This document shows, one piece after another, positions 32,173 to 40,798 of a DNA stretch of 64,000 nt. The stretch's first letter is position 1; each line of letters starts with the position of its first letter. The notes beneath the pieces are model-generated. The model saw only the letters and a list, made by a program, of their open reading frames with translations. It made no database searches and was not told the DNA's origin. A program made the position numbers and the translations under genes. The stretch is from Fibrobacter sp. UWT2 (lineage in GTDB: Bacteria; Fibrobacterota; Fibrobacteria; Fibrobacterales; Fibrobacteraceae): contig NZ_FRBF01000004.1 of NCBI RefSeq assembly GCF_900142545.1, positions 124,001 to 188,000 on the forward strand, read 5' to 3'.

Positions 32173-33489
32173 TTTCTTCAAGATGTCCATGACAGCGCCG
32201 AGGTCTGCCGGAGCCTTGAACACGGGGTTCGCGAACTTGGAGCAGATGTTTTCCAGCTTCTTTTCGTGGTAACCGACCTTGAATTCGGTGAACTTGAGGC
32301 CGTGTGCCGTGCTGATGACGACCACGTTTTCTTCCTTATCGATCTTGCCTGCGGCAACGAGCTTTTCAAGGGCGCCGAGTGCCACGCCAGTGTGCGGGCA
32401 GCAGTAGAGACCGATACGGTCGCCGCGGTGGGCGGCGTTGGCAAGTTCTTCTTCAGTGACGCTCACGACCATGCCGTTCGTCTTCTGGATGGCGCGTACG
32501 GCCTTCGGATAGCTGACCGGGTTACCAATCTGAATAGCGCTAGCGAGAGTCTTCTTAGCCTGCATCGGAACGAGCTTGTCAAAGCCGCGTTCGTAAGCCT
32601 GGAAGAACGGGTTGGCGTTTTCGGCCTGGGCCACGATAATGCGCGGAATGCGGTCGATAAGGCCCATGGCCTTGCAGTCTTCGAAACCCTTGGCGAGTGC
32701 GCTCACGTTGCCGAGGTTTCCGCCCGGGATAATCACGGTGTCGGGAACCTTCCAGCCCATTTCCTGGCAGATTTCCGGAGAAATCGTCTTCTGGCCTTCC
32801 ACGCGGAGGCTGTTCATGGAGTTGGCGAGGTAGATGCGATTATCGGCAGTGACCTGCTGAACAATCTTCATGCAGCCGTCAAAGTCGGTGTCGAGGGCGA
32901 GCACGATGCTGCCGTTAGAAATCGGCTGGATCAGCTGGGCAACGCTCGTCTTGCCGGCGGGCAGGAACACGATGCTCGGGATGCCGGCCTTGGCGCAGTA
33001 GGCGCTCAATGCGGCAGAGGTGTCGCCGGTAGAAGCGCAAGCCACGGCGTCGATTTCGTGAATCTTTTTCTTGATGATGTGGTTCACCTGGCTCACGAGA
33101 ACCGTCATACCGAGGTCCTTGAAAGAACCCGTGTGGGAGTTGCCGCAAAGCTTGACCTTCAGGCTCTTGATGCCCATTTCTTTTGCGAGCGGAGCGGCGT
33201 CAAACAGCGGGCTCCAGCCTTCGCGCATTGTGACGATATCTTCAATCGGCATGTCGGGGAGCACCATTTCGCGCTTGCTCCAAATACCGCTCATGTCGGC
33301 CGGTTCAAAGCTCATGCGGCGTTCGGCAAAGAGCTTCTTCCATTCGTCGGGGCTCTTGCTGGCAAGGGCTGCGCGGTCGTGTTCGACTTCGAGCAGGCTA
33401 CCGTCCACCTTGCTGCGGTAAATGACGTCGGTCAGCGGGTAAGTATCGTCCCCGTTGATGTTCCTAAAATGGGCGTTGAATTGAGACAT
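32149..33489 (-). CDS. thrC: Threonine synthase
   Basis: PLP enzyme converting O-phosphohomoserine to threonine. 446 residues. The PLP lysine is in NSHTGSFKDLGMTV; ACASTGDTSAALSAYCAKAG and IPGGNLGNVSALAKG are cofactor-phosphate and substrate loops. N-terminal part (1-95) is the family's cap region with WSKREMVLP and MREGWSPL. GAGG lies 5 bases before the ATG. Single gene on the minus strand. The last eight codons are part of a local duplication. Confidence 0.93.
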   Translation of the reverse strand: MSQFNAHFRNINGDDTYPLTDVIYRSKVDGSLLEVEHDRAALASKSPDEWKKLFAERRMSFEPADMSGIWSKREMVLPDMPIEDIVTMREGWSPLFDAAPLAKEMGIKSLKVKLCGNSHTGSFKDLGMTVLVSQVNHIIKKKIHEIDAVACASTGDTSAALSAYCAKAGIPSIVFLPAGKTSVAQLIQPISNGSIVLALDTDFDGCMKIVQQVTADNRIYLANSMNSLRVEGQKTISPEICQEMGWKVPDTVIIPGGNLGNVSALAKGFEDCKAMGLIDRIPRIIVAQAENANPFFQAYERGFDKLVPMQAKKTLASAIQIGNPVSYPKAVRAIQKTNGMVVSVTEEELANAAHRGDRIGLYCCPHTGVALGALEKLVAAGKIDKEENVVVISTAHGLKFTEFKVGYHEKKLENICSKFANPVFKAPADLGAVMDILKKEMAERRR

Positions 33490-33598
33490 AATATCCTCTA
33501 GTTTTTTCGGGGGTAAATATAGGAAAAATACGCGGTTATTTGTAGCCTAATTTGCTATATTCTTCACTGGAATTAGATGTTTAAACTCGGAGATCTGA

Positions 33599-35089
33599 GT
33601 GAAAAAGAAAACACTTTATTTTTGGTCCTTTTTTGTAACCATAGCATTCGTCCTGTCTGCTTGCATTTTCGAGTCCGATGACGATGGTCTTGAAACGTGG
33701 CTTTCTGATCGTGGTATGCCCAGCAATTACCAGGTGCAGACCCTGACCATCAATGACCTCAAGGTTGCCTCTGCGAAGACTTACCTTGATACGACGCCGA
33801 AATCGGGCAATGCGAATGCCGTTCTGGGCCAAGTGTCGAATCTTTCGCATGACATTGTCATGGATATCGCCTTCCGTGCCGATACGAATTTCTTGAATAA
33901 GCTGAAGTCCTCCGATACGTCGGGTGCGTTCCTCGGCCTGTTCTGGTTGCGTCCCCTGTATAACTCGAAGTTCTTCCCGGCGGATTCTCTGCCTTATAGT
34001 GAAGACCTCGATGTGAATGTGAGCTGGATTCTTCAAACTAGCACTAACAAGAAGTTCCTGGATAGCATCATGGACATCGATGACAGCACCTGGTACGCTG
34101 ATTTGGCAAACTGGGAAGCGACTGGTTCCGTAGATACGGTTTACAGCGTGAAAATGGCCAAGGGTGATACTTCTATCCGCTTGGATCTTCCTTCTGAATT
34201 GGTGAAAGGCTTGAAAGAAATTGAAGGTTCTGCTCGCTTGCAGCTGCGTCTCTCTGCTCCTAAGGCAGAGCGTATTTACCGTTTCTATGGTGCTGGTACG
34301 GATTACCCGCCCCTTTTCGCCCTTTATTCCGATTCGACAACGTTCCTTAACCCGGCTCCCAGTCCGTTCCGCATGGCTGGACTCGTGAAGAGCCTCGAGG
34401 AATGTTCCGATTGTCCTGTATTGCATGGTGGTGTCAGCGGTGGCGTCCTTGATTCCATGATCGTGGAGTTCTCTCCGGAGCCGATCCTTGAGGCCTTGTC
34501 CGAATTCTACGGCGATGAATTCCCCTATGAAGGTGAAGACGAAAATGATGTTCGCCAGACGGTGATTTTTGCCCAGCTGACTATGGCCCGCGACGATTCC
34601 AAGGGTAGCAAGGAATTCAATTGGCCGATTCAAGTGGTTCCTGGCTCCTATGTGGATAGTGCCGATATGGTTTATGGCGACGAAGACTTGAGATACCGCC
34701 GTATGGAAAGGTATCTGCCCGATTCCGCAACCATCGTGAAGTCGGGACACCAGAACCTGGTCTTCCACGAAGGCGATTCGCTTACGCTTCAGCTGACTTA
34801 CGGTCTCCGTGACTTCATCAATAAGGCAAGCGATGGCCGTAACATGAAGTTTGCGATGCGTCTGGGTATGCCGTTCTTGCAGGAAAAGAAGTCGCTTTAT
34901 TCCGATTACAGGACGAATACGGAAGATACGCTTTATATGGCTGATGGAACGCCGCTCTATATGTCCAAGGGCGATACCATTACCAAGTATTTCAGCTACT
35001 TCGATTACGCCCGTTACGATTTCTCGACGGCTGTGGAAAATCCGATGACCCTCAAACTTTGGCTTGCTTCCAAGCGGGGGGATAAATAA
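33599..35089 (+). CDS. Large lipoprotein of the glucan-branching locus
   Basis: 496 residues, GTG start, signal VKKKTLYFWSFFVTIAFVLSA-C. The mature part is beta-rich and acidic, without a domain I recognise; regions such as NWEATGSVDTVYSVKMAKGD and SGHQNLVFHEGDSLTLQLTYGL resemble extracellular beta-sandwich or carbohydrate-active lipoproteins of this phylum. Its stop overlaps the start of the next gene (TAATG), pointing to a functional pair with that outer-membrane barrel protein. Function unknown; outer-membrane anchoring is probable. Confidence 0.75.
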   Translation: MKKKTLYFWSFFVTIAFVLSACIFESDDDGLETWLSDRGMPSNYQVQTLTINDLKVASAKTYLDTTPKSGNANAVLGQVSNLSHDIVMDIAFRADTNFLNKLKSSDTSGAFLGLFWLRPLYNSKFFPADSLPYSEDLDVNVSWILQTSTNKKFLDSIMDIDDSTWYADLANWEATGSVDTVYSVKMAKGDTSIRLDLPSELVKGLKEIEGSARLQLRLSAPKAERIYRFYGAGTDYPPLFALYSDSTTFLNPAPSPFRMAGLVKSLEECSDCPVLHGGVSGGVLDSMIVEFSPEPILEALSEFYGDEFPYEGEDENDVRQTVIFAQLTMARDDSKGSKEFNWPIQVVPGSYVDSADMVYGDEDLRYRRMERYLPDSATIVKSGHQNLVFHEGDSLTLQLTYGLRDFINKASDGRNMKFAMRLGMPFLQEKKSLYSDYRTNTEDTLYMADGTPLYMSKGDTITKYFSYFDYARYDFSTAVENPMTLKLWLASKRGDK

Positions 35090-36327
35090 TGAAAAAGTTT
35101 TTGCTCGCATTAAGTGTTTTTTCTGGTTATGCCTTTTCTTCGATGATTGGTCTTGAAGCCCTGGGCGAAGAGCAGGTGATGGGCGGTACTGCTTCTGCAG
35201 CGGGCCGCGGTTTTGCCGGTAATGCCAAGACGGGCGATGCCGAAGGTTTGTCTGTCGTGAACCCGGCTCGTTTGGCTTTCGATGCGAAGGTCGTGTTCAA
35301 CTTGAATTTTGCCATGGAAATGGAAGATGCCCGAAATAAGGGACATCATTATTCCCTTTCCAATATGTCCATGCCGTCTTTCAACCTGTCGTTCCCGATG
35401 GGTTCCTTTGGCGCCATGGGTCTTTCTCTTTGGCAGCATTATGCGTCTTCGTTTAACGAAGAATCCAAAAATGAGGAAATCGGTTCGGACGTGAAACTGG
35501 AATACCAGGGCAGCGTTTATGAACTGGTGCCTACCTATGCCGTTCGTTTGCCGTTCTTGCGCTCTTTCTCTCTTGGTGCGTCTGCCCATGTCGTTATGGG
35601 TAATACCTCTAGGAACTTGACTCTTGGTGGAGACGATTCCTCTGTCGATAAGAGTGATACCTGGGCATCCGGCAATTATGTGATTTCTGATTACGTGGAC
35701 GGTACTTGGGAAATCAAGAATCATCCTGCTTATTACACGGGTGCACTCCAGTATCGCGGAAAGATGGTGTCCTATTTCTTCTCGTATACCACGGGCTACA
35801 CCTTGAGCAACACTCTTGATTACAACTTCAGATTTAGCGAACTGGACACTTTGGCTGCCACTCGCTCTGTCCGTGAAATCGAAGTGCCCGCCATGCTTGC
35901 TACCGGTATCAATTACCGTTTGGCCAAACGCCACAACATCATGATGGATTTGACTTGGCGCGCTTGGGATAAGGATGTTCAAAACATCGCCGGCGGTTGG
36001 AATATGCCGACGACCACCGAAACACAGACGGATTTTATGGTGTCGTTGGGTTACCAGTGCGATGGTTCGCCGCTGTTCTATGAATCCTATTGGAACCGAA
36101 TCAACTATCGTGCCGGTGCGTGGTATAGAAATTGGTATGTCAAGGACGTCTTTGAAGTGGGCGGCTCTCTTGGTGGGGGATTCCCGCTGGGCCGTAAGGG
36201 AACCACGATTGATGTCGCCTTGCAGGGTGGTAAGCGTTTTGCCGATACCAAGTCGGAGTGGGAAGAATTGTTTATCGGACTTCGAATCGGTTTGACCGGT
36301 ATCGCTGCTTGGGGACAGACCCGATAG
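35089..36327 (+). CDS. Outer-membrane beta-barrel protein, FadL/PorV-like
   Basis: 412 residues. Signal peptide MKKFLLALSVFSGYAFS. The mature start GGTASAAGRGFAGNAKTG and SVVNPARLAF resembles the hatch region of FadL/PorV-type barrels (usually GGA...WNPAGL). Repeated amphipathic strands follow, e.g. GAMGLSLWQHYASSF, NYRLAKRHNIMMDLTW and TTIDVALQGGKRF, and the end GLRIGLTG is barrel-like although the last residues (AAWGQTR) are not the usual aromatic. Translationally coupled to the lipoprotein before it. Substrate unknown; hydrophobic compounds would be usual for the family. Confidence 0.72.
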   Translation: MKKFLLALSVFSGYAFSSMIGLEALGEEQVMGGTASAAGRGFAGNAKTGDAEGLSVVNPARLAFDAKVVFNLNFAMEMEDARNKGHHYSLSNMSMPSFNLSFPMGSFGAMGLSLWQHYASSFNEESKNEEIGSDVKLEYQGSVYELVPTYAVRLPFLRSFSLGASAHVVMGNTSRNLTLGGDDSSVDKSDTWASGNYVISDYVDGTWEIKNHPAYYTGALQYRGKMVSYFFSYTTGYTLSNTLDYNFRFSELDTLAATRSVREIEVPAMLATGINYRLAKRHNIMMDLTWRAWDKDVQNIAGGWNMPTTTETQTDFMVSLGYQCDGSPLFYESYWNRINYRAGAWYRNWYVKDVFEVGGSLGGGFPLGRKGTTIDVALQGGKRFADTKSEWEELFIGLRIGLTGIAAWGQTR

Positions 36328-36351
36328 GATTTTTAATGAAGGAGGCCTAGT

Positions 36352-37539
36352 ATGGCTATAAAAAAAGAAACTGAAACAAAGTCTAAGGTTAAGACTGCGA
36401 AATCCGCGACTCTCAAGGCGATGAAAGATGCCGAAGAGAAGGCTGTGAAGGCCGTGGCCAAGGTGAAGAAAGCCGCAGCAACCAAGGTGTCCAAGATTTC
36501 GGACGAAGTGAAGAAGGTCGCAGCCAAGAAGACGACTGCCTCCAAGACGGCAACAACGAAGACTGCAGCAACTAAAACTGCTGCGACGAAGACTGCCGCT
36601 ACCAAGACGGCTACGACGAAAACTGCAGCTGCAATGAAGGCCGCTGCCGCAAAGACAACTGCAACGAAGACTGCAAAGACTACGGCTAAGGTGGCAACGA
36701 AGGGTGCTTCTACGAAGGCTTCCAAGGCCTCTGAAAAGGAAGTCGCCAAACTCGCTCAGTCTTTCGACGCCGAATACCTGGTGCTCATGCAGAAGGATCC
36801 GAACTGGATGCATGCCTTCTGGGAAGTGTCCGAAAACAGAATTAACGAAGCGAAGCACGGTAAGGGAAAAATCGTTCTTCGCCTGTTCGACATTGCTGAC
36901 GACCTTACGGTGCAGCGCGGCAAGAAGCGCAAGTTCCGCGATGTCGAAGTTCCGGCAAATGCCCGTAGCTGGTATGTCGAAAATACCGCCGGCAAGTCCT
37001 GCGTTGCCGTTCTCGGCGCCGTATCTGGCAAGAACTTCAAGCCTATCGTGGAATCGGCTCCGGTTATGACTTTTGACAAGTCCGCTGCCGCTCCTGCCGA
37101 AGATGATGCCTTTGCCAAGGCTTCTCTCGGTGGCAATACCCTCGGCAACTTTATGAGCTCCGGATTCTCGAGCCAGACGGCTGAATCTTGGCTCAAGAAG
37201 CTCGGTGGCAACTTCGGTAGCTCTTCGGAATCGATGTTCTCGGGCGCCCTTTCTAGTGCTGCCCTCCAGTCGAACAACATCGAAGTGGCCAAGGATTCCG
37301 TGAACTACGGTAAGGATTTCTTCCTGTGGGTCAAGACCCGCTTGATCGTTTACGGTGGAACCCGTCCGGATGCACACCTCCAGGTGCGCGGCGAACCGTT
37401 CCCGCTGAACCCGGATGGCACCTTCAGCTTTGAAGAAGATCTGCCGGATTCTACCAAAATCATTCCGGTGTTTGCGACCGACAAGGATGGCGATTTCCCG
37501 ACCACGATCGTTCCGATTGTCGTGAAGCGCACGGAGTAA
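36352..37539 (+). CDS. DUF4912 protein with Lys/Ala/Thr-rich N-terminal tail
   Basis: 395 residues. The first 120 are a low-complexity basic tail with repeats of ATKTA/ATTKTA and KAA, similar to histone H1-like or ParB-less nucleoid proteins. The DUF4912 domain begins near 135: AEYLVLMQKDPNWMHAFWEVSE, WYVENTAGKSCVAVLG and at the end LIVYGGTRPDAHLQVRGEPFPLNPDGTFSF (cited by ends VYGGTRPDA and NPDGTFSF). This domain often sits beside GH57 branching enzymes and may bind glucan. GGAGG is 6 bases before the ATG; the gene for the branching enzyme follows after 9 bases. Confidence 0.8.
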   Translation: MAIKKETETKSKVKTAKSATLKAMKDAEEKAVKAVAKVKKAAATKVSKISDEVKKVAAKKTTASKTATTKTAATKTAATKTAATKTATTKTAAAMKAAAAKTTATKTAKTTAKVATKGASTKASKASEKEVAKLAQSFDAEYLVLMQKDPNWMHAFWEVSENRINEAKHGKGKIVLRLFDIADDLTVQRGKKRKFRDVEVPANARSWYVENTAGKSCVAVLGAVSGKNFKPIVESAPVMTFDKSAAAPAEDDAFAKASLGGNTLGNFMSSGFSSQTAESWLKKLGGNFGSSSESMFSGALSSAALQSNNIEVAKDSVNYGKDFFLWVKTRLIVYGGTRPDAHLQVRGEPFPLNPDGTFSFEEDLPDSTKIIPVFATDKDGDFPTTIVPIVVKRTE

Positions 37540-37548
37540 TCCGTTTTA

Positions 37549-39147
37549 ATGGGAGCTCCCGGAAAAATCATTTTCCTGATGCACGCACATTTACCTTTTG
37601 TGCGGCATCCGGATTATAAACGCTTTTTCGAAGAGAATTGGCTGTTTGAGGCTATTGCCGAAACGTACCTGCCCTTGGTGCAGGCGATGCGCCGTCTCTT
37701 GGAAAAGGGCGTGCCCGGGACGCTTAACTTGAGCGTTTCGCCTCCGCTTATCGAGATGCTTTCGGATAAGAGTTTGCTTGACAAGTTTTCGGAGCATTTA
37801 AAGCACCAGCTCAAGTTGATTGAAAAAGAAGTGGCCCGCAACGCGGGCACGGATTTAGAGACTCTCTCGCATTTTTACCTTTCGCGTCAGCACACGCTGA
37901 TTGATTTGTGGGAAAACCGCATCCATCGCAACTTGCTTGCGGAATTCCTGGAACTTGAAAAGGCGGGAAAGTTGAACTTGCTCACTTGCGTGGGCACGCA
38001 CCCGTTCTTGCCGGCGTACCAGAGCGATCCTGCGTCTATTCGTATGCAGCTTGATGTTACGGTGAGAACTTTTGAACGGGCCTTTGGCCGTAAGCCCATG
38101 GGCGTATGGCTCCCGGAATGTGGCTATTTCCCGGGGCTCGACAAGTACCTTGCCGAATTCGGCTTGCATTACTTCTTCTTGGAAACTCACGGCGTGCTTC
38201 TTGCGTCGCCCACGCCCAAGTACGGCGTGTTCACGCCGCTGCGTACCACGCAGGGGCTTTACTGCATGGGCCGCGAACAGAAAAGTTCCATGGAAGTCTG
38301 GAGCCGCCGTACGGGTTACCCGGGGCATCCCGAGTACCGCGAATTTTTTACGGATATCGCCAAGGAACGCCCGCGCGATTATTTAGGAGAATACTTCTTT
38401 GCCGGTGACACGCCCATTGATTCGGGCTTCAAGTACAACCGCATTACCGGTGGCGAACATAAGGAAATTTACCGCCCGTGGAATGCCATGAAACTCGCCG
38501 AAGACCATGCGAGACTTTTTGTGGTGAATCGCGAAGCGACCATTTCGGAATTGCTGGTGAATATGGAGGGCCACAAGGCCGCCATGCTTTGCCCCTACGA
38601 TGCCGAACTTTTTGGTCACTGGTGGTTCGAAGGTCCGATTTTCCTTGAAGAAATGCTGATGCGTGGTGCGTCTTCGGCTGTGTTGGAATTCGCAGGTGCC
38701 GATCAGGTGATGACTCAATCTGCTGATCCTGATGCACATGAACCGGCCTTCTCGAGCTGGGGCGAAGGCGGCTTTGGCTCTGTCTGGATTAACGGTGAAA
38801 CTGACAAGTATTACCCGCAATCGTATCGCATGCGCGCCATGATAGACCATTTGATGTCTATCCGCGAAAAGATGGGAGCAACATCACCGCGCGGAAAACT
38901 GCTCACGCGCTATATCAAGCAAATGGAACGTGAACTGATGCTTTTCCAGTCTTCGGACTGGGCGTTCATGATTCACAACCATTCCGCAGAAGGCTATGCC
39001 CGTCGCCGTTTAGACGACCATTATAAAAATGGTCATGATTTGTTTGCTGAAGCCTGCAAGGCCATTTTGCGCAATACAGAAAAGCCGGCGGCCAATTCTG
39101 TTCTGCCGAAGCTAGAAGCGACCGACAATATCTTCAGCTGGCTGTAG
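37549..39147 (+). CDS. GH57 1,4-alpha-glucan branching enzyme
   Basis: 532 residues. Glycoside hydrolase family 57 with DUF1957-type architecture. Motif 1 HAHLPFVRHPD; motif 3 WLPECGYFPGLD with the likely catalytic Glu nucleophile; motif 4 CPYDAELFGHWWFEGP with the catalytic Asp; and C-terminal helices (HNHSAEGYARRRLDDH). Members introduce alpha-1,6 branches in glycogen-like glucans in the cytosol. No signal peptide. Paired with the DUF4912 gene, so glycogen metabolism or its control is the likely theme of this operon. Confidence 0.9.
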   Translation: MGAPGKIIFLMHAHLPFVRHPDYKRFFEENWLFEAIAETYLPLVQAMRRLLEKGVPGTLNLSVSPPLIEMLSDKSLLDKFSEHLKHQLKLIEKEVARNAGTDLETLSHFYLSRQHTLIDLWENRIHRNLLAEFLELEKAGKLNLLTCVGTHPFLPAYQSDPASIRMQLDVTVRTFERAFGRKPMGVWLPECGYFPGLDKYLAEFGLHYFFLETHGVLLASPTPKYGVFTPLRTTQGLYCMGREQKSSMEVWSRRTGYPGHPEYREFFTDIAKERPRDYLGEYFFAGDTPIDSGFKYNRITGGEHKEIYRPWNAMKLAEDHARLFVVNREATISELLVNMEGHKAAMLCPYDAELFGHWWFEGPIFLEEMLMRGASSAVLEFAGADQVMTQSADPDAHEPAFSSWGEGGFGSVWINGETDKYYPQSYRMRAMIDHLMSIREKMGATSPRGKLLTRYIKQMERELMLFQSSDWAFMIHNHSAEGYARRRLDDHYKNGHDLFAEACKAILRNTEKPAANSVLPKLEATDNIFSWL

Positions 39148-39148
39148 T

Positions 39149-40798
39149 CTAATAAACAATTATAAAGTCTTTTAGTTTGCCGCTGTTGCCGGCTCTAAAG
39201 CGATATACCCCAGGAACCATAAGGGACTTGACTTCGTTTTCGTCAAGGCAATGGGTGTAGTTATCGTACTTGATTTTATGGACTAGGTTTCCGCGGCGAT
39301 TGCGAATTTCGATGAAGTCCTTGTTTTGGGGAAGCGGCGTAAAGCATAAGGCGCCGTGACGCCAGGGGGTGGGGTAGGCTCGTAGGGTGGAATCCTTAAA
39401 GTGCGTCGGAATGGTATTTTCTTCGTTAAAGCGACTGAATACCCAAAGAATAGAATCGACGCTGGATTTGCGAAGGAATTCCGTACGGGCAGAGTCGATG
39501 CTGTTGGTGGAGGGTAAAAAGCGGATGGAGTAGGCGTTTGGCTTAATGGCTATCGCCGAGGCCGTTCCTACGAATTTTGACATGTCCGGAGAACCGTTTA
39601 CGTGGTAGTAGTAGGCGGTGTAGTCAAGAGAGCTGGTTTCAAATGCACCCGATTCGGATTTTGTATGGAATTGTGGCCATCGGGGCTGATCACTTGTGAT
39701 CCAGAAGGTCGAATCGACTAGAGAACTTCTGTCGCCCGTAAAAGCAAGCCTGATAGCGAAATCGTGGAATAGGGAATCTGCGGAAAAGCCCTGGCTTTTA
39801 GCGACTTGATCCAACTGGTATTGGAACGACTTAGTTGGCGCCTTTGTGAAATTTTCCCAGATAAGCCTGTTGGTCTTGTGGCTTACATGGTTGTGCAGGT
39901 ACAAAAAGAATATGCCTGCGCCATAGGGCTTGTCCAGGTTCTTATAAGGTAAACCCACGTTCCTTGCCAATTTGGGAAGGTAGGTAAAATAGTCGTCTAC
40001 ATCGGGGGCGGCTAATTCTTCGACGCCAGAGGCGGAGGCTTCGAACCAGAAATTGTACTGGGGCATTTTGCTGGAATAACGGAACTGAACCGCATGGTAC
40101 ATTTCGTGGGCCGAGGTGATGCGGAGCGCCGGCATGAAATTCTTGACGTAGGAGTATTTGTAAGCCTCGTTGACAAATTCTTCGGAGGCGCGGGGGTATG
40201 TGCAGACTTTGTCGTTGAATTCTACGGTGTCGATGATGGGGTTCGTTTCAGGTACATGCCTAAAGTCGTTTTCCATCAGCATTTCGCTTTCTTCGTTGTC
40301 GAAGGGGATGGTAAGCCCAAAGCATGCGCTGCATGCAGAGTCCATTACGGCCTTGTAATTCTGCAGCAGGTAGATGTCGATGACTTCGACGGGGTAGAGA
40401 CCGTCTTGAACCTTTTTTTCGTAATGGTGCGTTTCGGAAGTTCCCTTGGGCGGAAGCATTCCTGATTTATTGACGTGGAAGTCCCAGGCGTATTCAAGAG
40501 CCTTTTCCAGGGAATCGATGTGCGCAACAGTCGTCTTGTGCGGACCATTCAAGGTGTAGAATATTTCAAAATGCTTCGTGGTGCGGGTATAGACACTGTC
40601 GTAATAATCTTTAGCGGTACAACCTGAACTTGTCGTGCGTGCGTATGCCTTGGTGGAGGCTAGCATCTGCGTGACGTTTTTGTTTTTCTTGCTGTTCAGG
40701 TAATTCAATATTTGTGCCGTGCCGCACTGGTGTTCGGCAAAGGCGGAACTTGTGGCGAACAAAAAGAGCGAGGTTAAGGCGAAAATCAGTTTCTTCAT
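39149..40798 (-). CDS. Secreted zinc metalloprotease-like protein, MXAN_6640 type
   Basis: 549 residues from ATG 40798, giving a clean signal peptide MKKLIFALTSLFLFATSSAFA. A zinc motif HEMYHAVQF in RITSAHEMYHAVQF and downstream FWFEASASGVEELAAPD provide the two His and a candidate Glu ligand. This matches what is known of the MXAN_6640-type putative metalloproteases. The C-terminus (GVYRFRAGNSGKLKDFIIVY) looks like a short beta domain typical of sorted or surface proteins in this group. The ATG overlaps the stop of the UbiD gene by 4 bases. Confidence 0.72.
   Translation of the reverse strand: MKKLIFALTSLFLFATSSAFAEHQCGTAQILNYLNSKKNKNVTQMLASTKAYARTTSSGCTAKDYYDSVYTRTTKHFEIFYTLNGPHKTTVAHIDSLEKALEYAWDFHVNKSGMLPPKGTSETHHYEKKVQDGLYPVEVIDIYLLQNYKAVMDSACSACFGLTIPFDNEESEMLMENDFRHVPETNPIIDTVEFNDKVCTYPRASEEFVNEAYKYSYVKNFMPALRITSAHEMYHAVQFRYSSKMPQYNFWFEASASGVEELAAPDVDDYFTYLPKLARNVGLPYKNLDKPYGAGIFFLYLHNHVSHKTNRLIWENFTKAPTKSFQYQLDQVAKSQGFSADSLFHDFAIRLAFTGDRSSLVDSTFWITSDQPRWPQFHTKSESGAFETSSLDYTAYYYHVNGSPDMSKFVGTASAIAIKPNAYSIRFLPSTNSIDSARTEFLRKSSVDSILWVFSRFNEENTIPTHFKDSTLRAYPTPWRHGALCFTPLPQNKDFIEIRNRRGNLVHKIKYDNYTHCLDENEVKSLMVPGVYRFRAGNSGKLKDFIIVY

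Noticed and set aside
33581-35110. Open frame of 509 codons opposite the lipoprotein at 33599
   Set aside because: The plus-strand frame has a signal peptide with a proper lipobox and is coupled to the next gene; the minus frame has neither.
36541-36720. Lys/Ala/Thr repeats taken as a possible tandem DNA repeat or CRISPR-like array
   Set aside because: Units vary in length and sequence and follow the codon frame; they are protein low complexity, not a spacer array.
35110-37377. Open frame of 755 codons on the minus strand opposite the barrel protein and DUF4912 gene
   Set aside because: It spans two well-supported plus-strand genes and their gap, and includes low-complexity Ser/Cys/Arg runs that come from the Lys/Ala repeats read in reverse.
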